A stretch of DNA of 39,390 bases from a virus: IMG/VR virus record IMGVR_UViG_3300023181_000020, positions 1 to 39,390 of that record. The stretch is one strand, 5' to 3'. Each line of letters begins with the position of its first letter. Position 1 is the stretch's first letter. Made by a program: the position numbers and the translations under genes. Shown piece after piece: positions 28,235-36,479 of the stretch. The notes below the pieces were generated by a model. It was not told the origin of the DNA. It ran no database searches and was given only the letters and a program-made list of their open reading frames with translations.

Positions 28235-28630
28235 TTATAAACCTCTTGTTACATAGTTAAGACCAGTATCGTCTATTGATATATAATCAACAGTTTTACG
28301 AGCCGTGTTTGCTACACCCGCGTTTACAGTACCAAAGTTAATGGTGCCACCAACTGGAGGATATACAAGCGGAGCGTTGGTTACTAGTGAAGGATATACA
28401 GATATTACTGTACCTTTAAAAGCAGCCGTAGGAAGTATAACGCCGTTTGCAGCAGTGTTGTTACTAATTATAACGAACGGCTGTGCATTACCGATTGCGT
28501 AAGCTGTAGCTTGCGTAGTACCAGCAGCCGCTACTGTGAAAATATTGTTATTATCAATATTTAAATCAGGTTGCGGATTAGGGTTGTTCGGTAGTAGCGA
28601 GGTCTTATTTACTGATGTGGCAATAGCCAT
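28235..28630 (-). CDS. Small beta-rich head protein, possible decoration protein, 131 aa
   Basis: The protein is Ala/Thr/Asn/Val-rich (FTVAAAGTTQATAYAIGNAQ, VIISNNTAANGVILPTAAFK, TVNAGVANTARKTVDYISID) with a beta-strand-rich pattern and no transmembrane segment. Its place immediately after the coat gene, its composition and size resemble head decoration or head-stabilising proteins. No firm family match can be made by eye. Confidence 0.6.
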   Translation of the reverse strand: MAIATSVNKTSLLPNNPNPQPDLNIDNNNIFTVAAAGTTQATAYAIGNAQPFVIISNNTAANGVILPTAAFKGTVISVYPSLVTNAPLVYPPVGGTINFGTVNAGVANTARKTVDYISIDDTGLNYVTRGL

Positions 28631-28655
28631 ATTTATTCTCCTTTGTTGTTTTTAA

Positions 28656-29888
28656 TTAGCCTAATATACGAGCAGCAAGCTGTGGATAAGTTGCTAACCA
28701 AGCATATAGTACGTCGAAACGTACAACGCGTTGGTTTGTGCTTATATCATAAGCTTCCTTCATACTGATAGAAATACCGCTCATCTTATCTTTAACAACA
28801 GTTGACATAACACCAAGATTAGAAGGCATCTTAGCCAGAGGAACCATTGCGAAAGTAACAGCGTTCTTGTCATAAACAAGAGACTGTTTAGATGTAGTAT
28901 TAGAAGCACCTGAAGTAACAGTGATTGCAACGTTATCTGCAGGAGCAGATACAACGTTCTGACGAGGCGAGCCATCTGCAATGATACCATCTTCACCAAG
29001 GGTGATTGTCATGTTACCAGAGCCGTCAGCAGTAGAAAGAGCTGCAACAACGAAGTTTTTCAGAACACCAGTAGAAAGCTTAGTTTGAACGTTACGGTTA
29101 AACACACCAGCGATAGTGAACGTGTCACCAACGTTCAGGAACGAAGCAGCGCCCCAAGCATCAGTTACAAGTGTATTACCAGTTTGACCAGCACCATTTA
29201 CAAGTGGAGTACCTGTGTAAGTACCAGATGTGAATGTACCAGCTACAGGCTCATCATATAGTGATGTGAAACCATAGCCAGAACCAAGGCGACCATCAGC
29301 ATAAGCTTCTGTAACAACTTGAGTTGGGTTGAAGTAGTTTTTAACACCAGTTGCAAAGCTTGCGTTTTGGAAGCTATTTAGAAGACCGATACGCTTGTTA
29401 CCGATACCACCACCATTTGAAGTGATTAGAGCGCCTGCAGTTGCAAGAACAGATGGGTCAGTTATTGGAGTGCCGGGAGTACCAACAGTGTTTGCAGTTT
29501 TAAGAGCAAGCTCGTTAAAGCCGTCAATCTCAACCTGAGCAGCAAGAGCTGCAGCAGCACCATCAAGAACGCCGTCAATCATACCATTTTGAACTTCATC
29601 ATAAGATATTTGAAGGTCAAGCTGTGATGCAGAAACGTCCACACCTTTCATGATTAGGTTAGTTGAAACAGCAGGGATTACTACACCCTGAATGTCCATA
29701 ACTTCACCAGAACGAACTGAAAGAAGAGGCGGTTTAGTAATGTTGATTATACCACCATTACGGCGCTCTGAATCTCTCAGGTCGTCTTGGAAGTCTTTGT
29801 TAGCTTCCGTAATCATCGGAAGTTTATTTTGTAGGCGGGATAGCATACGTTTAGCTATTACCGTCTGAATTGGAACTATATTAGGCAT
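28656..29888 (-). CDS. Major capsid protein, P22 coat family
   Basis: This 410-aa coat protein (P22 gp5 is 430) has the family pattern: MLSRLQNKLPMITEANKDFQ, VVIPAVSTNLIMKGVDVSAS, SGYGFTSLYDEPVAGTFTSG and FLNVGDTFTIAGVFNRNVQT, the last belonging to the inserted telokin/I-domain region that helps folding in P22. The C-terminus (RVVRFDVLYAWLATYPQLAA) closes an HK97-type core. Its ribosome-binding site AAGGA lies inside the 3' arm of a perfect 12-bp inverted repeat at 29891-29928. It is preceded by scaffold and followed by a likely decoration protein. Confidence 0.92.
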   Translation of the reverse strand: MPNIVPIQTVIAKRMLSRLQNKLPMITEANKDFQDDLRDSERRNGGIINITKPPLLSVRSGEVMDIQGVVIPAVSTNLIMKGVDVSASQLDLQISYDEVQNGMIDGVLDGAAAALAAQVEIDGFNELALKTANTVGTPGTPITDPSVLATAGALITSNGGGIGNKRIGLLNSFQNASFATGVKNYFNPTQVVTEAYADGRLGSGYGFTSLYDEPVAGTFTSGTYTGTPLVNGAGQTGNTLVTDAWGAASFLNVGDTFTIAGVFNRNVQTKLSTGVLKNFVVAALSTADGSGNMTITLGEDGIIADGSPRQNVVSAPADNVAITVTSGASNTTSKQSLVYDKNAVTFAMVPLAKMPSNLGVMSTVVKDKMSGISISMKEAYDISTNQRVVRFDVLYAWLATYPQLAARILG

Positions 29889-29890
29889 TG

Positions 29891-29928
29891 TTTTTCCTTA
29901 GTTAATTGTTAAATCCACTAAGGAAAAA
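29891..29928 (-). promoter_or_regulatory. Perfect 12-bp hairpin sequestering the coat gene RBS
   Basis: TTTTTCCTTAGT (29891-29902) and ACTAAGGAAAAA (29917-29928) are exact inverted repeats around a 14-base loop. On the minus-strand mRNA the 5' arm starts four bases after the scaffold stop codon. The 3' arm contains the AAGGA ribosome-binding site just upstream of the coat ATG at 29888. Folding would occlude coat translation unless ribosomes leaving the scaffold gene, or a protein, open it. Confidence 0.75.
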
Positions 29929-29932
29929 TTCC

Positions 29933-30832
29933 CTAGCGGCGCGTTAAAGCCTCATATTCCTTCAAAGGCATATTTTCTATTTCTTCTTGTGAATATGAAT
30001 TTATTGACCTGTTACTCTTTGCACTATTTCCGGGAGGAGTAATTGGGGCCTGCGCTTTTGTTACCCTCGGCTGCTCTTCAGGTTGCTGCTGCGTACTAGC
30101 TGAACCATTGGTCTTTATCCAATCCTGAATCTGCTTCAAAGCTGCTGGAATCGCTTCCGGCCTGTACATTGACAATTGTTGTAAATCAGATGGGTATTGA
30201 ACAAAGTGCTTAGCTAATTCGCCTGCTTTGCCTGTTTTAAGGATTTGTTTTTCTAAATAACCACCCTCTTCTAAAAGTCCAGCTTGGTAAAATTGACCAA
30301 CCTTTTCTTCAAAATCAGGCATCTCGGCTTTAATAATAGGAAGCTCCTCATTAAAGGAAGCTTGATACTTTTGAAGCTCTGCTTGTTCAGACTGTTCAGA
30401 TTTTTGTCTATCAAATTGATGCAGGTCATATTTAGCTACATCTCTCTGATATTCTAAAACATCATCATAGTCTTGAATATTAGGTTCTTTAGAATAATCC
30501 TTAACTTTTTCAGATTTTTGCTCAGACGCGGGATTGGTTTGTTTTACTCGCCCCTCTAGCTCTTTAAGTCTTTCAGCTAAAGTTGCATTCTCACGAATCA
30601 ATCTTTCTTTCTCAGCCTTCCTCTGTGCAGTACGCGGATTTAGTGGCTTCTTTTCGGGTTCCTGTTTAGGTTCCTCTTGAGTTTGCCCCTCTTCCTTTGG
30701 TGTGTCGCTGCCGCTTTCCGGTTGCGCTTCCTCAGTTGAATGAACTACCTCTATTGTGTCTTTTGGTTGTGCCACTTCTTGCACGTTAGATTCAGTAGCC
30801 GCAGGAGCGGTAACTTGTTTATCTTCTAGCAT
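29933..30832 (-). CDS. Scaffolding protein
   Basis: AAGGAATAATAAT precedes ATG 30832, which is chosen over an upstream TTG frame start at 30859. At 299 aa the length matches P22 gp8 (303). The sequence is charged and helical with little hydrophobic core: EVVHSTEEAQPESGSD, LNPRTAQRKAEKERLIRENA, LAERLKELEGRVKQ, then KDYSKEPNIQDYDDVLEYQR. The C-terminus (YSQEEIENMPLKEYEALTRR) is a short basic helical tail comparable to the coat-binding tip of P22 scaffold. The gene stands between portal and coat, as in P22. It guides procapsid assembly and leaves the shell. Confidence 0.85.
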   Translation of the reverse strand: MLEDKQVTAPAATESNVQEVAQPKDTIEVVHSTEEAQPESGSDTPKEEGQTQEEPKQEPEKKPLNPRTAQRKAEKERLIRENATLAERLKELEGRVKQTNPASEQKSEKVKDYSKEPNIQDYDDVLEYQRDVAKYDLHQFDRQKSEQSEQAELQKYQASFNEELPIIKAEMPDFEEKVGQFYQAGLLEEGGYLEKQILKTGKAGELAKHFVQYPSDLQQLSMYRPEAIPAALKQIQDWIKTNGSASTQQQPEEQPRVTKAQAPITPPGNSAKSNRSINSYSQEEIENMPLKEYEALTRR

Positions 30833-30859
30833 ATTATTATTCCTTTTGGTTAAAGTCAA

Positions 30860-31282
30860 TTAAAAAGGATTGCACATCAGTAAAACTACTAAAGCGTCAT
30901 CCTCCATTATGAAAAAATCAATCATCGCTTGTAGTTCAGATTGTCTTCTCATAATCTCTTGTTGCTCCTGAATCAGGGCAAGTAATTCTGCCTGCAATTG
31001 TTGGTCTGCCAGACCTTTACGCAGGCGTTTAATTTCCAGTTCTTCAATACGTATCTCTTGCGCGCGTAAATCTAACTCAGCCTCACGCTCTTGCTCTTTC
31101 AATGCAGCAAGCTTGCCCAATCGGCGTTCACGCTCTAATTCATGGAATGTCGGCTGGTAGTCGCCTCGTTCTAGCGGTGGGCGCCCATTATATGCGGGAA
31201 TGGTAACAACAGGTGCATTAGCTACAACTATTTGGTAGCTTGACTGTTGGTATCCGCTCGGCTGAAACGCTGAAAAAGCCAT
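30860..31282 (-). CDS. Small coiled-coil protein between portal and scaffold, 140 aa
   Basis: A Pro-containing N-terminus (APVVTIPAYNGRPPLERG) is followed by a long Glu/Arg/Leu-rich coiled coil (LAALKEQEREAELDLRAQEI, IEELEIKRLRKGLADQQLQA) and ends in a hydrophobic tip (FFIMEDDALVVLLMCNPF). The gene stops one base after the portal stop would allow. Comparable short coiled-coil genes between portal and scaffold occur in several podoviruses with unknown role. It may be an accessory scaffold. Confidence 0.65.
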   Translation of the reverse strand: MAFSAFQPSGYQQSSYQIVVANAPVVTIPAYNGRPPLERGDYQPTFHELERERRLGKLAALKEQEREAELDLRAQEIRIEELEIKRLRKGLADQQLQAELLALIQEQQEIMRRQSELQAMIDFFIMEDDALVVLLMCNPF

Positions 31283-33658
31283 CTACTGTACCGTTGTTAC
31301 GCCCCGTACTAATCCCGTCTTAGGGTCTCTTATAACTTGTTTAGGAGAGTTCACCGACTGCACCAACGCCGCTGTCACCTGAGTTTGCTGGTCTAGAGAT
31401 TCTTTTACACTCATCAATGTTTGCATAATCATTTGCGCGCTCTGTGCAGTTGTGCTGATTTCTTTATCTTTCAGCGCCAACTCCGCAGCACCTTGAGCAG
31501 CGGCATCATCCATATCCATCAACATAGCCTGAGCTTCATTGCGGGTTCTAGGTGCCGCCCTAGCTGGCTCTCCCTGCTCTGGTGCCTCGCCTTGCTCCCC
31601 TTGCTGCATACCCAACTGTTCAAGCTCTAACTTAGCCCATTCCAAACGGATACGCTCTTGCTCTAATGCCTGCTCGCTTGCAAACTTCTCAGCTTCAAAC
31701 TGTAGCTCCATACGTTTATATTCAGCCTCTGCCGCATCTTTCTGTGCAGTAGTCTGAGCAGCCTGTGCTTTTATCTGAACATCCGCAAGCTTCGCCTGAT
31801 TCTCTGTCTGTTTATCATTAGCAACCGCCTGAGCCTCTTGTAATTGTGCGCCCAACTGTTCTATGATTTGCTGTGCCTGCATTAACTGACCAGCAACAGC
31901 AGGAGGAATATCCTTCATCTGCTCATCCATACGCTCAGGGTCCCTAAGCTCAGGTGGCAGGCCCCGCTCTACAGCATCAGCGGTCTTATCGGCTTGAGGC
32001 CAATCCATATTGCGGATAATCATCGGCAGCGCTGGCAACATAGCTTGAGGTGCAGCTTGGAACAGAGCAATCTGTGATTCCCTCGCCTCTTCACGCTTAG
32101 TACTAAAGCTTGGGCCTGTCGCAACCTGAACACTGTGCTCACCTTTTGTAAGGTCATAGTTCATCGGCTTGCCAGTTTTCTCATCTTTATATTTCTGATT
32201 GATTTTAACAGTACGAGTTTTCTTATCTTCGCTCATTACCTCAATATCGCGTGAGCCATCATATATCTTCTTACGTAAATCCTCAAATATCTCGCCGCCA
32301 TATAGCAACGCACGCGCGAATGCATCAGGATAGTTACTCGTACTTACATCGCCCTCTTTCTGGCGCGCGATGATAGCCTTGCCAGACTTCTCATTACTCT
32401 GCTGCCCCAACGAAGCAGGATATATACCCGACGTGCCATAGAAATTCTGCTCGGCCATCTGTATAAGCGCCACCGCACTACCCAAATCAGCACCGTTCTG
32501 AGTTCTCTGCGGAGCGGCAATCTGCTGACCATTCTCATCAACAGCATTGTAAGGAAGATACGCATAGTTCTTTGCATTAGCTTCATCATAATATTTCTCA
32601 AACCCTTTGAACGCCCTGTAATCCCCCATGAACGGAGCAATCGGCGCACTTTCAGCCAATTCAATCGCAGTATTGGTTGCATAGTTGAATAAAACTTGAG
32701 TACTTATCATATCCTCATACAGCCCTGTGTAATATGTTTTTCCATCAACAATGTTCTTATTGCCTTCAACAAAACAGAACGGGATATGCTTGCCTTCCCA
32801 TTTGCGCTCTTCAAGTTTATCCAGTGCCGTACATTTGTAATACATAACTTTAGGCTTACGAACTTCACGGGAGTCGTAGTTATTCATGTCATCGGGTTTC
32901 TTCTTACCCTCAGAAGGCTCCCAAAGCTTGCCCGTTTTCTTATTTCTATAGAGCGTTTTCTTATCATGCTCGATTCTCCAGTAATGGCCCACACGGACTA
33001 GGTCTTTACCCATGCTTGCCCAGCTTGGGGAAGTATCGCCTATGCTCGACAGGTCATTGCTTGTATAATCCATATCGTGAGCATCATTGAACTCAGTACG
33101 AGGCATGTCCTCAACCTCTATCAGATACCTGCGGTCAGACCTGTCCTGCTCTTTAGTTGTCGGGTCGTCATATATCTGGAATGTGTTTGGTATCTGGCGT
33201 ATCAGGATATTCTGGTCAAAGCCCTCGTCATTCTCATACGCAGTACCGAATGCGAAATAACCCCAGCCTATATTAATCTGGCTTGCAATTGCCATCTTGT
33301 ATGCGGTCTGCGCGCTACCATTAGCCTGAATCTCGCGTATCTTATCCTCTAATATCTCAGCCTTCTCGTTGTTAGTATCGCCCTTAGGTATGAACTTAAT
33401 CTGCGGCATATTCTGCCACATGTCGTTTATGACCTGACGCCCGAACTTAGGTAACTGGTTAAAACTGTACGTTGCCCTGCTTCCACGAGCCTTGACCTGT
33501 GCCGCATCCCATTGGTCAGCGCCCGGTCGTATGAAATCAAGGATGAACAAAGCACGAGTTCGGTTATCAGCTTCCGCATCTGCTGACAGCTTGAAGTCAC
33601 GCAGCATATCATTCACAACTTTGCTTTTACCGAAACTGCCCGTGTCTTTCTCTGCCAT
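31283..33658 (-). CDS. Portal protein, P22 type
   Basis: This 791-aa portal (P22 gp1 is 725) has the family's features: FKLSADAEADNRTRALFILD, WDAAQVKARGSRATYSFNQL, RQVINDMWQNMPQIKFIPKG, FQIYDDPTTKEQDRSDRRYL and EKSGKAIIARQKEGDVSTSN. From about residue 585 there is a long Gln/Ala/Glu-rich helical region (QAQQIIEQLGAQLQEAQAVA, AAEAEYKRMELQFEAEKFAS), the equivalent of the P22 portal barrel, which senses head fullness and ends packaging. Twelve subunits form the DNA entry ring. It lies between terminase and scaffold. Confidence 0.93.
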   Translation of the reverse strand: MAEKDTGSFGKSKVVNDMLRDFKLSADAEADNRTRALFILDFIRPGADQWDAAQVKARGSRATYSFNQLPKFGRQVINDMWQNMPQIKFIPKGDTNNEKAEILEDKIREIQANGSAQTAYKMAIASQINIGWGYFAFGTAYENDEGFDQNILIRQIPNTFQIYDDPTTKEQDRSDRRYLIEVEDMPRTEFNDAHDMDYTSNDLSSIGDTSPSWASMGKDLVRVGHYWRIEHDKKTLYRNKKTGKLWEPSEGKKKPDDMNNYDSREVRKPKVMYYKCTALDKLEERKWEGKHIPFCFVEGNKNIVDGKTYYTGLYEDMISTQVLFNYATNTAIELAESAPIAPFMGDYRAFKGFEKYYDEANAKNYAYLPYNAVDENGQQIAAPQRTQNGADLGSAVALIQMAEQNFYGTSGIYPASLGQQSNEKSGKAIIARQKEGDVSTSNYPDAFARALLYGGEIFEDLRKKIYDGSRDIEVMSEDKKTRTVKINQKYKDEKTGKPMNYDLTKGEHSVQVATGPSFSTKREEARESQIALFQAAPQAMLPALPMIIRNMDWPQADKTADAVERGLPPELRDPERMDEQMKDIPPAVAGQLMQAQQIIEQLGAQLQEAQAVANDKQTENQAKLADVQIKAQAAQTTAQKDAAEAEYKRMELQFEAEKFASEQALEQERIRLEWAKLELEQLGMQQGEQGEAPEQGEPARAAPRTRNEAQAMLMDMDDAAAQGAAELALKDKEISTTAQSAQMIMQTLMSVKESLDQQTQVTAALVQSVNSPKQVIRDPKTGLVRGVTTVQ

Positions 33659-33661
33659 GCT

Positions 33662-35182
33662 TTAGCCCCTACGTTGATATGAATTTGAACTGTAAAATCC
33701 GGGAGGAACTATTTTATTATCAATTACCTTCCGTGTAGCCTGCCTTACCGCGTATGTTCTAAACCCATCTGCACCATGCGATGCCTCATCATGTTGCGGG
33801 TCATTCATCCACATACTATTAATTCTATCCCATTTTTTCTTGTAATTGTCCAGTCTTTTAATTAATAGCGCACATTTACTCTCATCGAACCAACATTGTG
33901 TTAACATAGGTTTGCAGTAATTCATTATATCATCATGCACACTTTTGGTGACTGGTATTATCTCAATAGGATTTATACCCGCACGCTCTGCCATTGTCTT
34001 GCTTGTTACTATCTCGGTCTGAGTTACCTGCTTGAATTTACCATCATGCGGCCACCAATGCTTGCGGTAGTTATACCCCTTTTCCTTTAACAATATCGCG
34101 TACTGGTCCCAAGTCAGGTTTGTCCTTTCTTCATAATCAATGAAGCACTTCTTGTTCTCTATCTCTTGCGAAAACAAAATAGAAGACTGGTCACGTGTCT
34201 TGCCTATATCCCAGTCAGTATCTACTGGATAAGCTTTGTTATATGGCACATAGGTTATATGCCCAGCCTGTCTAAGCTCAGCCATCTCCCTTGTGTAGTA
34301 TGCGCCCTCTAGGCTACCCTCGAACGCTTCCTCTGGGCTACTAGGGAACTCGCGCTTCATATCCTCGCCCATCGTGCGCTCTTTAACTGCATACCACGCT
34401 TTTTGCGCTTGGCTCAAGTGAGGGAAGTTCTTTAGGTATGTCTCAACACCAACGTTGATTACAGTACGCTCAGTCTCCTCTTCTGTCAGTTTATACTCAG
34501 GGTTATCGAACCATGCAAAGAAATGGAAGCGTGGCTCTAATCGCCCTAGCTCCTTGCCTTGGTTCTGTAGATTACGCGCCTGTTCAGCTAGGTCAAAGAA
34601 CTCACCCGCCTTACCCTCTGCCGTACTCTCTACGATTATCTGCTGCCCTGCCTCAACCGTATTCAATGCACCAGTCTTTATCTCACGCGCCTTCTCAGGA
34701 TATTTAGCAGATACCTTACCATATTCCGATACCAATAGTTTCTGATAAGTCCCAGAACGAAGAGACGTACCAACGGTGAATGAAGAGCCGTTATTAAACG
34801 TGAGCTTCTTCGCACTGTCTTGCATCGCTGTGCGTTCTTTGCGTAGCCAGTCTGGGAGGTTGTCATAAGCAAACTTAACTTTGTTGGTGAATAATTCTTC
34901 CGCATCTTCCTTAGTGTGAGCTATAACGCCTGCGCTATGATTTGAATTGAATAGACATGCATCAAGGAAGTATATAAGTGAGAATGTAGTGAACCCTAAC
35001 TGGCGCGCTTTAAGTATTACGTTGAAGTACCACAAATCTTCCATGAGCTTGCGTTGCGCCCAATTGGGTTTGAATATAACCTTGCGCCCTGTTTTATCTT
35101 TGATGTAATATAGGTTGCTTAATCGCCAGTCCCTATCACCAAGTTTATTCTTCAGAGCTTGGAAGTCCTGTTGATTTTCCAT
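33662..35182 (-). CDS. terL: Terminase large subunit
   Basis: This 506-aa DNA-packaging motor has a variant Walker A, ILKARQLGFTT at residues about 56-66, Walker B LLVSE at 149-153 with coupling motif IIVESTAEG at 182-190, and a C-terminal RNase H-like nuclease beginning PVDTDWDIGKTRDQSSI with D325, E351 in IDYEERTN and a late acidic residue in NDPQHDEASHGADGF. The length matches P22 gp2 (499). It overlaps the small subunit by 38 bases. The adjacent TerS and P22-type portal suggest headful packaging from a pac site, though the nuclease sequence alone does not prove it. Confidence 0.94.
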   Translation of the reverse strand: MENQQDFQALKNKLGDRDWRLSNLYYIKDKTGRKVIFKPNWAQRKLMEDLWYFNVILKARQLGFTTFSLIYFLDACLFNSNHSAGVIAHTKEDAEELFTNKVKFAYDNLPDWLRKERTAMQDSAKKLTFNNGSSFTVGTSLRSGTYQKLLVSEYGKVSAKYPEKAREIKTGALNTVEAGQQIIVESTAEGKAGEFFDLAEQARNLQNQGKELGRLEPRFHFFAWFDNPEYKLTEEETERTVINVGVETYLKNFPHLSQAQKAWYAVKERTMGEDMKREFPSSPEEAFEGSLEGAYYTREMAELRQAGHITYVPYNKAYPVDTDWDIGKTRDQSSILFSQEIENKKCFIDYEERTNLTWDQYAILLKEKGYNYRKHWWPHDGKFKQVTQTEIVTSKTMAERAGINPIEIIPVTKSVHDDIMNYCKPMLTQCWFDESKCALLIKRLDNYKKKWDRINSMWMNDPQHDEASHGADGFRTYAVRQATRKVIDNKIVPPGFYSSNSYQRRG

Positions 35183-35564
35183 CTATTTCACTTAATATTG
35201 CACTGATACCGATAGTGCCGCTGTGTGTAACTTTAGTCTCACTCTTCTCATTATAGCCATGAAACGTTGCGAGGTGTTTGGCTTTGATGGAATCCGACAG
35301 GCGCGCCTCTAACACTTTCACATGCAATGCATCTAATATTTTGTTAACACGGGCGCTGTATTTCTTATCCGCCCCCCACTCAAGCACATCCTTTGCACTA
35401 TAAGATTGATGCATAGTTAAATGCGCCAACGTATATGCATCTTTATAATCACCCTCTGGTGTTTTAAGGCGTTGGTACAAACGCATCAACTCTTTGGCTT
35501 TATCCAGTGGCGTATCTTCGTGTGTGCTTAGGAAATCATCCCAGCTCTTTATATCTTCTGACAC
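35145..35564 (-). CDS. Putative terminase small subunit
   Basis: This 139-aa protein directly precedes and overlaps TerL. The N-terminal part (KSWDDFLSTHEDTPLDKAKE, MRLYQRLKTPEGDYKDAYTL) is helical, and the central part (RVNKILDALHVKVLEARLSD, IKAKHLATFHGYNEKSE) could form the coiled oligomerisation core. The C-terminus is flexible and Ser/Gly-rich. TerS proteins diverge quickly, so the call rests on size, position and helical character. It would recognise the packaging start site, possibly in 35735-36286. Confidence 0.7.
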   Translation of the reverse strand: MSEDIKSWDDFLSTHEDTPLDKAKELMRLYQRLKTPEGDYKDAYTLAHLTMHQSYSAKDVLEWGADKKYSARVNKILDALHVKVLEARLSDSIKAKHLATFHGYNEKSETKVTHSGTIGISAILSEIDGKSTGLPSSEE

Positions 35565-35734
35565 CCGAACACCCCGCGCTCTGAGTTAATAAAATATTCT
35601 AGGCCTGAAGCTTTAGCCGCCGCCCCGTTTGTGAAGAAGTCTTTAACAAAATATGAGCCATCATAAAGAGTGGTAATTGTTAACCCCAAATGTATCGGCC
35701 CCATCGTTTCTTTATCGTAATCTAATATTTGCAT
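35549..35734 (-). CDS. Hypothetical protein, first gene of the late block, 61 aa
   Basis: The protein begins MQILDYDKETMGPIHLGLTI, with TLYDGSYFVKDFFTNGAAAK and a short C-terminus. Its ribosome-binding site is weak (AAGTTTAATAT). It has a beta-rich pattern and no known family. It overlaps TerS by 16 bases, so it is likely cotranscribed. It may be a spurious frame, but it fills the space up to the gene-free region. Confidence 0.5.
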   Translation of the reverse strand: MQILDYDKETMGPIHLGLTITTLYDGSYFVKDFFTNGAAAKASGLEYFINSERGVFGCQKI

Positions 35735-35911
35735 ATATTAAACTTATAACACGCATGATGGTAATTAGCAAGCTCAACGCAGTTATGCATTATTGCAAAT
35801 GTTTCACGACAGATAAACACAACAATAAAATTAACCAATTCTTAATTTAATCCACATAAATAATTTGTTAATAAACATAATGTAGGTAACTTGCATAAAT
35901 TAAATAAAGGG

Positions 35912-36127
35912 TAGAACTATTTAGAAGTATATTAGAACTATTTAGAACTATTCTATCTCTCTATCATTGATATATATACATAATATATAATAATTCTAAT
36001 AGTTCGAGGGGTATGTCTAAGGGACTTTTTACCCCCCCTCCGAACTATTGATTAGAACTATTGTCTAAGCGCCGCCTTGCAAGCCGAACCTGAGTTCTTA
36101 TCGAACTATTGTAAAGTTCGAACTATT
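35912..36127. repeat. Array of eight GAACTATT iterons
   Basis: GAACTATT occurs directly at 35914-35921, 35935-35942, 35945-35952, 36042-36049, 36055-36062, 36103-36110 and 36120-36127, and inverted (AATAGTTC) at 35998-36005. The first three share TAGAACTATT, and TAGAAGTAT at 35922-35930 is a degenerate copy. The last four share the flank GAACTATTG. AGTTCGAACT (36115-36124) is a perfect palindrome. Eight copies of an eight-base word in 216 bases cannot be chance. The array may be origin iterons, operator sites or a terminase-binding site. Confidence 0.85.
35998..36049. promoter_or_regulatory. Long imperfect inverted repeat (hairpin) within the iteron array
   Basis: AATAGTTCG then AGGGGTA (35998-36013) faces TACCCCCCCTC then CGAACTATT (36030-36049) across a 16-base loop. 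The 9-base outer arms match except for a C inserted in the right arm; the inner G/C tracts are of unequal length. The hairpin is built from one inverted and one direct iteron. On the plus strand the loop carries a TTTTT run. It could act as a bidirectional transcription stop or as an origin cruciform. Confidence 0.65.
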
Positions 36128-36132
36128 GTCAA
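36105..36132 (-). promoter_or_regulatory. Possible leftward late promoter overlapping an iteron
   Basis: On the minus strand TTGACA (TGTCAA at 36127-36132) is followed after 16 bases by AATAGT (36105-36110), which has four of six -10 matches and is part of an iteron. This would start transcription near 36098, about 360 bases before the first late gene and upstream of the long inverted repeat. The weak -10 keeps this tentative. Confidence 0.25.
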
Positions 36133-36177
36133 AAAGGGGGTATAAAATGGATTATTTAAATTATTTAATTTATTTAG

Positions 36178-36206
36178 TTGACAACCCCGAACCCATAGTA
36201 TATTAT
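36178..36206 (+). promoter_or_regulatory. Strong rightward promoter for the early run
   Basis: TTGACA (36178-36183), a 17-base spacer and TATTAT (36201-36206) form a near-consensus sigma-70 promoter. Transcription would start near 36213, about 74 bases before the first early gene at 36287, and continue through the contig join. The iteron array ends 50 bases upstream. Confidence 0.75.
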
Positions 36207-36286
36207 CTAAATATCAGAGACACCTTAGGGTATAAAACGACTCCTGATACAGACTAAAGAAGGAAACAACAAATAAGGGTTAGGAT

Positions 36287-36475
36287 ATGATAACACTATA
36301 TACAACAGAACAACAAACTAGAATCAAACAGTCTTATGTTGAAACTTTGGATTTAATAGAGAAGGCTCCAACATTTACTAAAATGGGTGAATCCGAAAAG
36401 GCTGAATATATGGCATTCCTGCAATCACATAAACTTAAGCTTGAATCAATGATAAATTTAACAAAAACAAAGTGA
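36287..36475 (+). CDS. Hypothetical early protein, 62 aa
   Basis: This is the first gene after the 36178 promoter; GGGTTAGGAT precedes ATG 36287. The protein begins MITLYTTEQQTRIKQSYVET and includes KMGESEKAEYMAFLQSHKLK, so it is helical and charged. The first-position gene of an early phage operon is often a host-takeover factor, but no family is recognised. Confidence 0.7.
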   Translation: MITLYTTEQQTRIKQSYVETLDLIEKAPTFTKMGESEKAEYMAFLQSHKLKLESMINLTKTK

Positions 36476-36479
36476 GTAT

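Larger units (their letters stand above)
35735..36286. other. Gene-free AT-rich regulatory/origin candidate region
   Basis: This 552-base segment holds no supportable gene. It contains the start of the late block on the left, the GAACTATT array (35912-36127), a long inverted repeat (35998-36049), a strong rightward promoter (36178-36206) and the early leader on the right. Bases 35735-35911 are plain AT-rich DNA with no clear repeats. The segment is the likely control hub of the genome; an origin and a packaging site are both possible. Confidence 0.75.

Noticed and set aside
35735-35911. Late promoter directly upstream of 35734
   Set aside because: Only weak partial -35/-10 matches are seen on the minus strand, no better than expected for AT-rich DNA.
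35912-36127. CRISPR array
   Set aside because: Repeats are only eight bases, irregularly spaced, in both orientations and without spacers or cas genes.
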